The notes under the pieces: model-generated
The model's database searches: none
Told to the model about the DNA's origin: nothing
Seen by the model: the letters and a program-made list of their open reading frames with translations, nothing else
Part shown: in pieces, positions 12,715 through 25,442 of the stretch
Numbering within the stretch: position 1 is the first letter of the stretch
Layout: the number at the start of each line of letters is the position of its first letter
DNA from: Fasciolopsis buskii
Taxonomy: Eukaryota; Platyhelminthes; Trematoda; Plagiorchiida; Fasciolidae
NCBI GenBank assembly: GCA_008360955.1
Contig: LUCM01004957.1
Location: 40,787 to 104,786, forward strand
Length of the DNA stretch: 64,000 bases
Direction: 5' to 3'
Translations under genes and position numbers: made by a program

Positions 12715-13850
12715 ACAGCGTTGTTGGTAGATGTAATTTGCCAACGTTTCGACTACCGTGGGTAGCCTTTCTCAAGGCAAGTTTTACAGTCTTTCGAATG
12801 TTTGTTTCTGAAAGATGTTAGGGCTGTCCGCATCTCCGAAATCTCAGCTCCGTCGTTCCGACTGATGCATGCGGGGTGGGGGCTTATCGCCAGAGCCTTG
12901 GCAAATTGAAGTTCACTGCAGGTTATGAATCCACGTTGGAGTACTTTTGTGTTTTTATAATCTATGTTATGTCCCTCTGCTATGGCGTGCAGAGATGGCT
13001 GAATCGCGTTCGTTTTGATAAGGCTGCCTTATCCGAAGGTGTACACTTTTCTTTCCTTCTGTATTCTGTTATCCGTGTCATCAGCTGTCTGCTGGTTTGT
13101 CCAATGTATTCTGTTAGGCATTCCTTGCAACTGATTTTGTAGATGCATTTGTCTTGGTCTTACACACCGACCTGATCTTTAGCCTTTGATAAGTGGCGCT
13201 TTAAAGTATTATCCACCCGGAAGAAAGATTAAATATCAAAGTCACCGAGGACCTTTCTTATTGCTTCCGAAGAACCCGATCTGTACGGAATTCCGACCGG
13301 GGCCGTTTTCTTTTTCTTTTCTTTCTTCCTCTTGGTCGTCGACATGAAAGTTCTCAGTTGTTTTCTCATGAGGCATGGCGGATAGTGACTGCCTTGCAAG
13401 ATGTCGTCAAGACGTCCTAGCTCTTCTTTACGTTCGGTATCATCACCGCATAGCTTTGAACTCTGCTGGCTAGTGAGTACATAAGTGTCCGTTTTACGCA
13501 TTGTGGATGAGCTGAATTAAAGTCGAAATACTTTTTAGAATGTGTGGATTTTCTGTGAACGCCATTAGTGAATTTTCGTGAGTCCTTAACTCTCAGCCGG
13601 CAATCTAAGAGGCTGATTACTCTACTGATGTCTTATGACTCCATTGTGAACTTGATGGATCTACATTGCTTGTTGAGAGCTTGAAGAAAACTATCTTTTT
13701 GTACCTACTTGATGATTACAAATGTATGGTCGACATATCGCACGTACAAGCTTGGCGGGTGAATAAAATTCATTAAGGCTTTTGATTCAGCCGAGTGAAG
13801 GAAACTGTTTGCTACAATGAAATATGTTCTTACCTAATTTTGAATATTTG
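12715..13850 (-). mobile_element. Penelope-like element, RT C-terminus, GIY-YIG nuclease and terminal ribozyme
   Basis: Minus-strand translation in shifting frames shows, from high to low coordinates: ESKALMNFIHPP then LYVRYVDHTFVIIK (RT motif C region, YVDD altered to YVDH) near 13780-13710; the RT C-terminal block HRKSTHSKKYFDFNSAHPQ near 13550-13500; and YKISCKECLTEYIGQTSRQL near 13145-13085, the CxxC...YIG start of the GIY-YIG endonuclease that PLEs carry after the RT. The element ends with a hammerhead-like motif at 12735-12784. Internal stops and frameshifts show it is inactive. Similarity to RT is lost above about 13850, so it is 5' truncated. Confidence 0.85.
12735..12784 (-). ncRNA. 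Hammerhead-like motif at PLE end
   Basis: Minus strand: stem I 5' AACTTGCC; core UUGAGAA in place of CUGANGA; stem II GGCTACC / GGTAGTC with loop CAC (seven pairs counting one G-U); GAAA; stem III reduced to the palindrome ACGT; U17; stem I 3' GGCAAATT (seven of eight pairs). The core differs at C3 (U) and G8 (A), which would swap the essential C3-G8 pair for U-A. PLE termini are known to carry minimal hammerheads of this shape. Activity is uncertain. Confidence 0.6.
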
Positions 13851-16800
13851 TGGTATCATTCCGGATGGTTTTGAGATGATTCCTACGGAACACCGAAAGC
13901 GGTACAGTGTCACAAATTTATCTCTCCAGCTGGAGGAAAATGTTGGAAAAAACAATTTGAGACATCCTTTTCGTAATCTTCGAAATAGAATAACTCTGCA
14001 GATTTCTGTAAAAGCAACTACAGGTCGATATTCACGAGGTGCAAATTTCACCTTAACGGCAACGTTTATAGGCAACAATTAAGCTGATATATTAAGAATC
14101 CCATAAAATGAATGAAGACGAGTGTCCGAAGTCTGTCAAATTTCCTGCTTGCAAGAATAGAGATAGACCGGTGCGAATGCTGCTTACATAATCTAGACGA
14201 GTTTTAGTTTTCTCAAGATTATCAGGACATTGCATCATTCTTTAGTCCAGATGGAAGACGTACGGTGGTTGTAAAAAGTGAAGCATTTCGTGTCTGATGA
14301 ACGCATTTCAGTCCCGTTAAACTAGGATTGGAAAATAAGAAAGTTAATGTTTTTATCAAAATAATAACGCAGGTGGTGGTTTCTGTTCTGCTTTGTGAAC
14401 AAATGTGTTAACTTTAGCAGCCATGACAAATCGCTAGTCCTCGAGGAAGAACAAACGTGTTTCATTTCAGTAAATCAATGAGCACTTTGCAGAACTAATA
14501 ATGTTACTGTGACCTCCAGAGATGATGTAATTATCTTAGTTATTTGATGTTTGAGTGTATCCCGGATCAAACTAGACAGATCGGTTGGAATGGCAAACTT
14601 TGTTGCATGCGCCACACTGTATTGGAATTATTATTCTAGATTTCTGTGCCTCAGGGAAGGCCATTAACTCATCCGTTTCGGAGAAGGAACAGATTTTCCG
14701 TGGCATCAGAAAGCATGTTGTCTCGTGTTGCATAGATGAATTGGACACAAGGGTCAGGCGTGCCATCGCAAGAATAAATTTAATTCGTTCTACAACCACA
14801 ATCTCTCAGAATTTATCTGCCAGACAGTGGTAACAAATAAGATGGAAACATTATCTGAAACCCATAAATTTCACATGACAAATGTTTCGAGCCAAAGCAC
14901 ATTACAGTTTTAAGGGAGACAAGTGACGACGGGTAGCCGATGAGTATAATCATAAGAATCACACAGAAACATCCGGTTGAGTACAAACACCTACAACCAT
15001 GAGAAAAGCAATGTTTAGGCCATTCCTCTTCAAAGGAGGCAGTAGGTATAGCCTACCAGTTAGGCGCAAAGGATGCGTCATCGCACGCATTTTTACCGCT
15101 GTCATTCTACTTGGAGCATTGCTGCGACTCACAAAGACTGATCGTCTTTTATTTCCTTTTCATTGCTAGCCTACCAATTTGTTTCGAACTAAGTATGGTG
15201 CTATATCAACTGTCCAAATGTTCCAAGGTACACAAACAGATATGATTGAAGATCGGAACCTAAAATTCCACAAATAATGTCATCGTGGCATCTTCAGTCA
15301 CACAGCACCCTAAGATTCACACTTGGGAAGAGGAGAACCATTAGCTTCTAGACCACTAAACATGCAGTTGTGATGACAGAATTAGCTCGGCAAAACATTC
15401 CAGTTACCGTTTTGCGATATGAGATAACGGCCATTCTGGGCCACATCGCAAATCTGATGTCGGCTGTGACATTTCATGTGTGATAAGAAGCAGTTAATGC
15501 ATCCTACGCGTACTTGGTTCAATTTACTATTCCACCACTACTAAATAGCTTGCACTTATTTTGGTTCGAGTCACAGGAAGAGGATTATTTAGACCAGTCC
15601 AACGTATTTTGGTATTGTATAGGTGACAAACGTTACAGGTAGTCTCCCGAGCAAAAGGAAAATAGAGTATACTTTATTCACAATTCTTGGGATTTGGCCG
15701 ATGCAAAAATGACAATGTGAAAGGTAGACACCAGATGGCTATAAGCAATAAAAATGTTTGAGTCAGTAACAATTGTCGACCGAACACTTGTATTTGCTCA
15801 ATAGGGTTTAACGACAGACGCGTTGCAAGAATTGCAGGAATCCGATTAACACACTGGAAAATGCCAGTCATAGGATTTCAAGCAAAAGCAAGGAGCACAG
15901 CAATGGGGATTTGGACTCCTCACGCCCGGTCCGCAATCTAGTTGACATGGTGGTTACGTCAGTTGTGAGGTGCTATCAGACATCTAGGAAACAGATAGTG
16001 CAAATAAACTTCCTGACTTATAAGTACTCGTGCAAGAATAGTAAATCCCTCTGGTAGACTGAGGACAAGGATATTGGTGGTTACCTCTTGATGATGATCC
16101 AGGAAAAGGCTATCTATGTTCCTTTTGTGATGTGATAGAGCTTTGCCCCTAATGATCAAGAAATGAATGTTTGACTTGTTTACTTCGAACTAAGATAAAA
16201 GAATCCTACCTAAATTCGAACTTCGCGTGTACTTAAAATCGGACTGCTATTGTGTGCTCTAAGGTGCCGAAAAAATTAGCCGCATCAGGCTAGTCTCATA
16301 TTGTTTCCAGAACAATGTAATTCACAACCAAAGAGCACCTAAACATACTTGATTTCAAGGCTCACATTCAAGCAGTTTGGAAATCCTGATTAAATATCAC
16401 TATAGTTTAATTTTAAATCCATTTTGTAGTTGAAGTACTGCATATTACAGAATATATGCGGATGCGTTTACAGGAGTTCAGTTGTGAGTGTGAAGATGTT
16501 TGAAAGAAAATTATGTCCAATCCAAGATCGGCATAACGTCAACGTTAGGAAGTGAACAAAGTGTCGATAACATTCGCGATTGCTATCGCATAAGCCATTT
16601 GTTTTAGGGACCCGGAGACTCCTAGTGATAAAAACTTGGTATGCTTTGAGACTCCCATCTATCGTAATTACAAATAGAATGGCTGGAAAATTGGCAAATC
16701 TACCCTAAAATCAAGTCGTTTATCGCCTATCGAAAGCACTTCTAATAAATAATCTTCCATTCCAGTCTTGTACGGTTAGAACAGTTGAGTTGGAATGAAA

Positions 16801-19800
16801 CAAAATCTCACGAAGTGATCAAAACAAATTAAACACGTTTTACAAAGGTCCATAAGCATTGATTGGAAAGTCCTTTGACTAATTCCAAACATCACTAACT
16901 GATAATTTTATCACGCGACTTTTTCGCTGAACTTGTCGATGTCGTCGCAGTTGTTTTTTATCGTTGACCTGGGCACTGAATATAACAATCCATTATTGAA
17001 TATCATTGCAACGAGGAACTGTGTCCCAAAGAAATCGGATTTGGGCATTTCCACTGGTCTTCTTCGGCACACTCACGAGAGAACTAGGGATAGTGAGGAC
17101 AGTGCATTCTATTGGCTCAGCACATATAACATTTTCGAATTTCTTCTCATTCCGCTTCAGTAATCCTTATTTTCAAGCTACCCAGTTGTTTTACAGGATG
17201 TACTACCAATGAAATGAACGTGCATCGATTAACTGAATGTTACTAAAACAAATGAGGACAAACGGCTTATCAAAATATGCAGTCAGGTCTTTAAGAATGA
17301 AGATCTATTGAGGGAAAAAAGGATTATTTAAGTTGTATTTGCCAATACGAAACTGCTGCGGTAGATATATGAATACTTGATTCATTAAGGGATATTCATA
17401 TCTATGCCAGCTTGAAATCTGTAATGACATCAACACCACAAAATCAAATAGTGTTCACAGATTTATGCTTTGTTTGCTATTTTGCTGCTGGGGCTTGCAG
17501 GCCAGAGCAGGCTTTTTATTCAACCGTACAATTCTAGTTTTTGAACAACCAAGAGAGCTGATGGATTGTTTCTCCGACCATGCCTCTCTTACGGTCAGTG
17601 GAACACCATCACGAGTAATGGGTTCATCGTATAGACGGGCTCAATTGCCACATCGCAAGGCATCTTTAGGCGTCTGTAGGCAGCTTGGAGGTCAAAATCC
17701 GTCTACCTTCTCAACACTTCAGTTGCTTATTCTCGATGGCCTGTTCTTTTAATCTGAACACAACATATTCATGGTTAATCAACAATTTCCCGACAGTTCC
17801 CCTGTTAGGAACCCGGGGAAGGGTCAGGCACTACGATGTTCCACTTTTGGAATTGGTTCACACTCAGACGGAACTAAAAACTACTTGGGTCCACAGTCCA
17901 TTACGTTACATATGCATTTTGTCGTGCAAATATTTATCACTCATGAGGGGCCACGTGAGGAGCGGCCTTGAAGGAGAACGGTGACCGAGGAATTTTTCCA
18001 CTTAGTCGCTTTAATGGATTGTGAATAATGGGAGGCTAACTGCAGTGTAAACAAACTGAAAACAGCAATCTGTTTCTCAACTGACGTTGCCTAAATTCAC
18101 ACAAACGATAACCGACGAACCATTGCATGCAATCAGATAATGGGATATGAGTTACTTTGACCTTACAATCAGGACTGTGCTGCATACCATTTTTAGTCAT
18201 TTATGAGATGATGCAGTTATAGCCCTGGCATCAATTCTGACGGTTCCGGGCACCCACGCGAATTTTTTCTGAATACATGCTTGCGTTTGTGCGTGTTGCG
18301 TTTACCTCCCCTGAGTTTTCTCAGCCAACTGGAAACTACTATTTTGGCCTTCACCAAAGTCACACATTGAATCAATCCGCCACGTAACACACCGAACAAG
18401 CGTGTGATTTGTGCAGATTTACGCTGAGAACATAACATTGGACCAGCAAGTCACGACACGTGTATAGACGAATCGTGCAACGAGAGAGCGCGACAGTTCT
18501 CGCGATCATATTATTCGCTCGGGCTTAGATCGAATTGCGGATGAATGTTTGTTTAAAAAGCGGTTTGTGACCCCACGGTGTTCCTTTTAATTACCCGGAA
18601 AGATGTGCACATTTTGGCCTTACCCCAATTTGAACTCGGTCATATAGGTAGACCTAGAGGTGAACAACATTCCGTCAGTCACTCACACCTTGTTGGTTTG
18701 TGTGAGTGGGACGGGATTCGATAGAACACTCGCATTTCAGGTTTCGTATTAGCAGTCTCTTACGATGGACGTGAGCACCATAATAACAAGCACATTGAAA
18801 GTTGCCGTACGTGAAAATGGTCATCTTGAGTGAGTCAGTAGCAAAATGAATGAGTTTTCAATGTTTTTAACGTATCCAAGATTTTCTGATTGAAGTTTGA
18901 TAAGTAACTTTATCATGCCATGCATTCGATTCGAATCTACTTTTAGTCACATTCCAAAAAATAGGTTAATCGATTTTTCATCCTTGAACAGTGAGAACAG
19001 ATTTCTTCCAAATTTTGCCTGCGACAGAACAATGATTGCTGCATAGGAAACGAATTAGATAACAACACAAGGCTTAAGTCATAGTGAATCAAATTCACCT
19101 GAGCACTCACCCAAATCATGCTTTGGTTGATATTCGAAAAAACCTAGAAAACTAACCGTTAGTCAAATCTCGCTGTTTTTCTGACTGTTTTATCTAGATA
19201 GTGTTTGGCAATCATCATTTTCTTGCTCGTCAGTGTGCAGTTTATTCTCCTCTGTGCTGCCTATTTAGCCTTGAGGGTACCGAAGATATTCCTGGTTGGA
19301 ATTTTAACGATTCAAATCGATTTAACGAAATCAGTTAGTACTAATAAGAGTATGATTACCTTCCCCGTCGCCCCGACTGCAGTAGTGACGGAGTTGATGA
19401 TCGAACCGCTCTTGGATGAGCAACCAAAGGAACCGCGGGAAGGCATGGCCTAAACGAGACTTTGGGAAAACCCGCGGAATGGAATTCTGCGTGCAGTGTC
19501 TAGTGGGTTAGAGGAGGGCAAAATACATAGGTAATTCTCATATCATGCCGTTTTCAATGCTCTCTCATGGGATAAAAATATTAAAAAAATTTTTAACGTC
19601 AATTTTGCCTTGCAGCTGCCCGTCACCTTGAGGCATGATGGCCACGGATGGTTAGCTTTTTAGGTTTACCTATCTCAGGGGTCAAGAACGGTGTTTGATT
19701 TCAGGCAGTCAGCAACAGTTCCAAAATTTCATTGCTTAAGTGAACCCAGACACGGGATAAAAAACAATAACAATAAATGAAGTTGCAGAATAAAGGTAAG

Positions 19801-21039
19801 TTAATCATTGGCTAATTCTTTTTGCTTGAACAAGTTTCTCTTCACGTCAGGTGGGATAGGAACACTAGAATGCGACTTGAGATTTTGTCAGATCAGAACC
19901 TTAGTTTTGCAATTTAACCAAGGAGATGACTAATTTTCTTCTGCGAAGTCTTGGTTCGTGATCTCGTCATGTACATACCTCGCCAAACCACAACAAATGG
20001 AGTGTTAACAAGGTGCATTGATTCAGTCAGAAGGAAGTTTTATTTCCAGCCACTAGTTACCACTGGGAGAAGAAACCAGCTATTATCCGTTTCTTCGATT
20101 GGCCAGCCGCATTGCGAATTCTATCATACCCAGTGAAGCATTGGTTGTTTGACCGTCAAAATGAGTCACCTCCGGATCAGAACTCTGTGCTCTGGTCTAT
20201 GGTCCTATTGTTGGTTACGATCTGTTGTTTGTGGGGAAAATACGTTAGTTCGTTAAGCTTCGCCTCAGTGGATTTGGAAGTTTATGTTCCTCGTAGCTCA
20301 GTCTGTTGCCTTTCATGAGTCGCGCGTTGTTCGTCTATCGACAAGCCTCAGCCAGCATACACTTTTTCTTCCTGCACAAAGTTTAGGGAGGAATTAATAT
20401 ATACATATATATATATATGTCAAGCTTGCCGTTCAGAACCTATTGCACGATTCATTTAGGTTTTTCCAGACAAAAACAGTTGGAAATCACCTTTCTGGCT
20501 CTTCTATTTAAGCAGTAACCAAACACTGGGTTCAAAAACAAAATGAACCTGACTAAGAATGAGCTTACTACTAGTTTCTAAAGACGAATTTTCTCAGTTT
20601 TCCGCTAACACGTGTGGACAGTTTTGAGTTTATCACCTCTTGTTCAGTATCCATAATCCTTAATCATGGTCCTTGCAAAATGCTTTGAAGGCCGGAAAGA
20701 AGGACATATTTCTGTATAAGTGTATAGGCGCAGATTACACCCCCATGAGTGATAATTGCTACAAAGGTGCAATTTCTTTTAGCGATATAATATTTTTGAA
20801 GTTCTCTTGATTTGTTCTCGTTTTAGGGCTAATGACTGTCATTCATCTGGGCATTTGGTTGGTAATTCGTAATCCTTCGGTTTCAGGGTAGACTTAGGAA
20901 CACTTAACAGTCGATCGGTGTATCCGCAAAGGAACAACTCATAGAATGCAATCCTCTCCGATTGCAAGACTTCCAACTACAAAACATGATTTATCACCGA
21001 AAGAATAAAGTAAACAAATTTCTATTCAAGATGCCTCAT
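13851..21039. other. Unassigned stretch
   Basis: No gene supported across about 7 kb. Scattered short open frames on both strands lack flanking splice signals, apart from the weak candidate at 19349-19453. An AT run lies at 20397-20420. Confidence 0.4.
19349..19453 (+). CDS. Possible terminal exon, unknown protein (weak)
   Basis: After a CAG that could be a 3' splice site (just before TTAGTACTAATA), the frame reads STNKSMITFPVAPTAVVTEL and continues with an acidic/proline-rich tail ending EGMA then a stop at 19451-19453. The amino-acid mix looks protein-like, but there is no recognised domain, no partner exon and a poor polypyrimidine tract. It may be chance. Confidence 0.2.
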   Translation, partial: SMITFPVAPTAVVTELMIEPLLDEQPKEPREGMA

Positions 21040-21490
21040 GAGCACTCATTTCACCGTTAAAATCCTCTGCAGCCGCTATACAGCCGCTATACAGCCGCTA
21101 TACAGCACTTTCTCCCTTTATAGGAATCATAAGGAGCACATAATTGTCGGGCACGAACCGGGGCACCAACCCATGACAGATGATGTTGAGCTGAAGCCCA
21201 TAGCCGCTAGCCCCTAATTAGTGAAGCCCAGCATATCATATATTGTCTACCTCTTTCCAGTTTTGGAAGGCCACGGGCCGCTGCGGTACAGTAATCAAAG
21301 TCTACGCTAGATGACTTCCCTTTTGATATCTGTAATACGAACATGGAATTCGAACATGACCTACGGGGCCTGTCTGGTTGATCTGTGTGAGTAACAAGAG
21401 ATTCGACGTTGTGCAGAGTCATCATTTCAGTGGCAGATATTTTCGTGTAATTTCGATTGTTGTGATCAAGGGTCTTGTTGCTGGTCATCC
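21040..21490 (-). mobile_element. Decayed ribozyme SINE, copy 2 (divergent)
   Basis: On the minus strand, the head (21480-21260) shares blocks such as the CCGTAGGTCATG region with the copy at 35.7 kb. It is followed by a tRNA-like segment with B box GGTTCGTGCCC (about 21151-21161), then CTTATGATTCC...GAGAAAGTGCTGTA, a damaged hammerhead with CTGATGA mutated to CTTATGA. The ribozyme 3' side runs into a triplicated 11-mer (21069-21103). Confidence 0.6.
21069..21103. repeat. Tandem 11-mer, about three units
   Basis: Unit CAGCCGCTATA repeated three times. It lies at the position of the cleavage site and stem I 3' strand of the ribozyme remnant in SINE copy 2. Confidence 0.9.
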
Positions 21491-22000
21491 AGGCTGGCCG
21501 CTGATTTGAGCTAGCAACTTAATGGGAACAGTGAATGGAATAATAATTGATCCAAGTGGATGGGCTTCCACTCAGCCACTCACCACTGCCTTGCGGGTAG
21601 GTTTTTGTTAGAACGAAAGACATTGGTTTGGAATCCTTTTAGCACTACTTCTTAGTGGCTGGACTACCTAGAAGACTTCATGCGAACAATCCTAAAGTAA
21701 TAGCACAAGCACACTGAATTCCATACTGCACCGAACATTGCACGGGATAATCAGGACCGTGCTGTCCATTGAGTCACCCAAACTGTGTAGTGACAAGTAT
21801 ACCCCTGCTCCGAGTTCTCGCATTGGGTTAAGGCCCGCTGCCTTGCGGGCAAGACTTTTCAGTCAAGAAGTCCGGATAGGGATTCCACAGAAAAGTACTT
21901 TCTGGGCATCTACGAAGTACCGATAACCCGAATACCTCAAGCACCCTTTCTGCAGGAAACCTCCTTAATTTCCCTTCTTCCCAGTGCAGGGATCACGTGC
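21491..22000. other. Unassigned stretch
   Basis: No gene or recognised repeat seen between the SINE and the LINE remnant. Confidence 0.4.
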
Positions 22001-23060
22001 GTTGTCATAAAAGACTGCGATTGGATAGCAGCAATCAAGGAAGGGGAAGTTGAGCACTGGAAACAGATCGAAGAAGCTCAGCACTCAGCGTAACTTGCCA
22101 AGCAGGACCGCTTGCCAAATAAATCTCAGAAACGATGAATATCCCTTGCTTGAATTGCACTGGAAAATGCTAGCTTATCTTTTATCGGGGACGCAACACA
22201 ATGAGACGCGTAGACCCCTACGACGCCAACTGACCAAGAGTTCGAGGAAGGAATGGGAGCAGCGGCGAAAAGACTGCGGCTATCGAAAATAGTTGCAACC
22301 CGTACTGATTAGGAAGCCGAGGTGAGCGAAGTCATTAAGGAGTCCGATGCCAAACTGATTGACTCTCAGAAGTGTCGCCTGGAACACTGCCAGAACAATT
22401 TACGGAGCAGTCTAGTTGTTCTACGGTAGCAGTGGGCCTTCCCCTTATGCGATCAGGGAAGTAGGTTTCATTAAAAGGTATGACACAGCCGGCGCAAATT
22501 GACTACCACCATCTTCCTCTAAAGATCGTGACGAGGAGTCAACACAGAAGTCAACAAAACTCTTGGGATCGGTTTGCGAAAGATAAGAGATTTCTTAGGA
22601 CTGGCGTCAGTTGAGGATTGTGCTGTTGAGAGCCGAAGGTATACGGAGACTTCCGGTGTTTGAAAACCGTTGTGTTCGTAGTATTGGTAGAATATGGTGG
22701 GAAACGTTTGTGATCAACTCAGAAATTAGACGTATGGTACTGAGTACTAGGGTTCAATCATTAGAACATGCACTGGATATGAGTAGGTCAAGGTAGTTGG
22801 GACATGTGTTTCGCATGCCCAAAGAACGCTGACCTCGTAGTAAGCTGTTGTTCGAGATAGGTAATGGTTGGAGGATGGTTCGGGGTGGCCAGTCTATCAC
22901 ATGGGTAGGTAGAAGGAATGCTTTAACCAATGGACAGGTTCATGTAAGTGTATTTGGATTAGGGGTTGGGGGTCCACGAGAACCTCTGAAGAAAGGGTTG
23001 GAGATTGAGTGATGCGGCTCAGTGTGGCGGCCAATAGCGTTCTTGCATTCGAAACCTTTA
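22001..23060 (+). mobile_element. Non-LTR retrotransposon (LINE) 3' end, degenerate
   Basis: Plus-strand translation gives, in pieces, RRLPVFENRCVRSIGRIWW (about 22640-22700), INSEIRRMVL, VQSLEHAL and, after a frameshift, LGHVFRMPKER (about 22800-22830), followed by a glycine-rich tail. The series 'FDxRCLRxIxxIxWxxxxSNxEVRRxVL...LRWLGHVLRMPxxRLP' is the familiar region C-terminal to the RT in RTE/CR1-type LINEs. The upstream part (22010-22450) is full of stops but retains a basic/acidic protein-like composition. The element is dead and 5' truncated. Confidence 0.75.
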
Positions 23061-23429
23061 TTCCGTATAGTCCTTCAGTCCACTTCTCCGCAGCTGATGC
23101 TTCAGTATTCCCCGTTCTACTTCTGATTGAGCAGATGTTACTGTGACGTAGCAGTCACAAACAGATCAAGTTGGTGCGTGTGATTAATGTTTGTACAAAA
23201 TGAGCTAAACTGAAGCCATACTGAACTCTTTTGGTTAGCACTGGATTTGAGTGGAATCCAACGGCAAAATTGTGGGATGTAACGGTAATGTTCAAGAAGT
23301 TCTGTCTTTGAATAGGGCATGCAGAAAAACAGAATAAATGGGTCATCTCATTCACCCACATTAGATCAGTGTCCAAGGCGCACGAGATACCATTACACTT
23401 AATTCGTTGCATTTAGAACAGTTATTGTG
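23061..23429. other. Unassigned stretch between LINE remnant and PLE terminus
   Basis: No gene seen. The first part may be LINE 3' untranslated sequence. Confidence 0.35.
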
Positions 23430-23525
23430 AATGATATAATGTTAATAACGCAGCGTTGTTGGTAGATGTAATGTGCCAACATTTCGACTACCGTGGGTAG
23501 TCTTTCTCAATTCAAGTTTTACAAT
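23430..23525 (-). mobile_element. Solo PLE terminus with hammerhead-like motif
   Basis: Closely matches 12715-12790 (same TAATA-CGCAGCGTTGTTGGTAG start, same TTGAGAA core, same stem II). No RT or nuclease sequence is attached. Stem I is more decayed than in the 12.7 kb copy and GAAACG has become GAAATG. This is either a solo terminal repeat or an extreme 5' truncation. Confidence 0.7.
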
Positions 23526-25365
23526 CAAATGTTTGATTGTAACGTGTAGTAGCTGTAAGCATTATGCTGCTGCCAGAAACAGGTGTACTCGTTTTAAGTC
23601 CCGTGAAACAAGGAAGTGTTGTTACCAATTTCCGGTCATTCTGACTTGACCGAATAATTCTCGTATGATTACGAAGTAACGCGGGAAGTAGTATAGACGT
23701 GCGACACCAGTCTCTCACAAGGCTCACAGTTGTCAGCCAAGGGAGGCTATGGATTCTGGTCAAGAACACCCGAAATATGAACAATTAACGTGTTCGATAA
23801 AAAGCGACAAAATCAAATCGTCGGTGTTTAGCTTGGATAAACCACGGTTGACAAAGCAACGCGTGCACTTATCGTCCATTGGCTTGACTTACAATGGGAC
23901 CATGCAGTTAGACATTTTGAGTTCAGTAGATCAAATAGCTTTTATGATTTGCTCCTGCGGCACTATGTTGTTCAGTGAAGAAAAGCAGACACCATCTATG
24001 AAAAATGCAAACTGTTCTCGATGATTTTTTGAATTCCGGATCGAGTTAAGCTTCACTAAGTTGAAACAAAGCGTTATTGTTTTTGGTTAATAGGTTTTCC
24101 GGTATTCGACTGCAGTTTGACGTGTCTACTGAGTCAAACAGGTAGGGTAAGAGAAAATCAACTAATTCAGCTTGGTCTTTCCAACCTAATTATTTGAATA
24201 CCTAGTTGCCTGAGCGGTGGTCTTATTAAAACGCACGTTTTTTTAACTCGTTTGCTACTTTGATCCTGGAAGATTCACTTCCAGCAACCTGTGGCCCTTT
24301 GACTGTAACCAGACGGAGATTGAATGCCTGTAATTATTATTTCTTGAAACCTAATTAACCAGGATTTTAAAACTCTACCATGTGAGTACGATGCTAAGTA
24401 CCAAATGCTTTCTAAACAATTCATTCATAAACGCGCTAGTGCACTTTTTGTGAGTGTTACTATTTGCTCTTACCAAATAATCACGTGAAATAAGACGGTT
24501 TAGCAAGTACCTCTTTGGTACTTGTATCAGCCTAGAGTATCACATGATGATAGAATATGCAAAGTCCTTAATCCTCTTCTCTTGGTAGGCGAAATTCCTC
24601 GGGTTATTGTCCCCAATAACAGTTTTATAGCCCCAACAATTACAAGCTTGGTGTACGGAATGAAACACCTAGTGATCGCCGAAACAGTCCTGATCATGAA
24701 GCGTACATTCCGAGAACGGTGGAAGACAATGAAGTGCCCTTCAAGACAAGTCGGTTAATGAAACAGGATAGCAAAATATCGAATACAACACCACCTATAG
24801 TTTCCTAATCAGTCATATCAGTATCGACGAATACAATTCATGGTAGTGGTAGACGAGTTGATTAACAAACATGTAACCCACCAAAAGAACCTAGTTTTAT
24901 AGATACCGCGATAATTCTATCAATAAACCTTGAAAAAAATTCCATGAAATGAAGGAACCTGGGTACGGGTGGGCTGTATAATAGGATTTCCGGTCAGTTT
25001 ATTTTAATTGCTCGCTTGCCATAAGAAGAAATAAAGATTCAAATCACCTTCAAATATCCCCTCCACTCTGGAGAAGAAATGGAGTCTGAATTGATAAGGA
25101 ACCACACAAAGTACCCCTGAGCGTGTTGAAATTCTGAGAATTATCGTGAGGGTGCCTTTGACTTATTATCTGCCTTAACTGGTCTCCAGGTAGTTAGTTA
25201 CGGACAGAAAGTTACAAATTGTGTTTGCTTTTAAGCATGACATCAAACCGCATACGGTGATGCACGAGTTCCACAGGCGGTACGAGAACAATGAAACTAC
25301 CTGCCCGTTGTTAAATCATGAATTGTGACATGACTTCCTGAGAGCAGTTACTACACCTCGGTAGA
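23526..25365. other. Unassigned stretch
   Basis: No gene supported. An open frame at 23749-24024 reads plausibly but has no splice context or known motif. Confidence 0.4.
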
Positions 25366-25442
25366 TTAAAGGCCGCGGAAATGCAAAGGCATTGCGTCCT
25401 TATATTCCATCTGACATTTAAGTCGGTTGTCGTCGGGATAAT
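25366..25442 (-). CDS. Last coding exon of an unidentified minus-strand gene
   Basis: After a GCAAAG acceptor, two bases complete a codon with the preceding exon (G+AT = D). The frame reads YPDDNRLKCQMEYKDAMPLH and ends FRGL-stop at 25366-25368. The phase matches the donor of the exon at 26187-26376 exactly. The acceptor has only a moderate pyrimidine tract (TTTTTTTCACTTTCTGCC upstream). No family was recognised and no polyadenylation signal was assigned. Confidence 0.5.
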
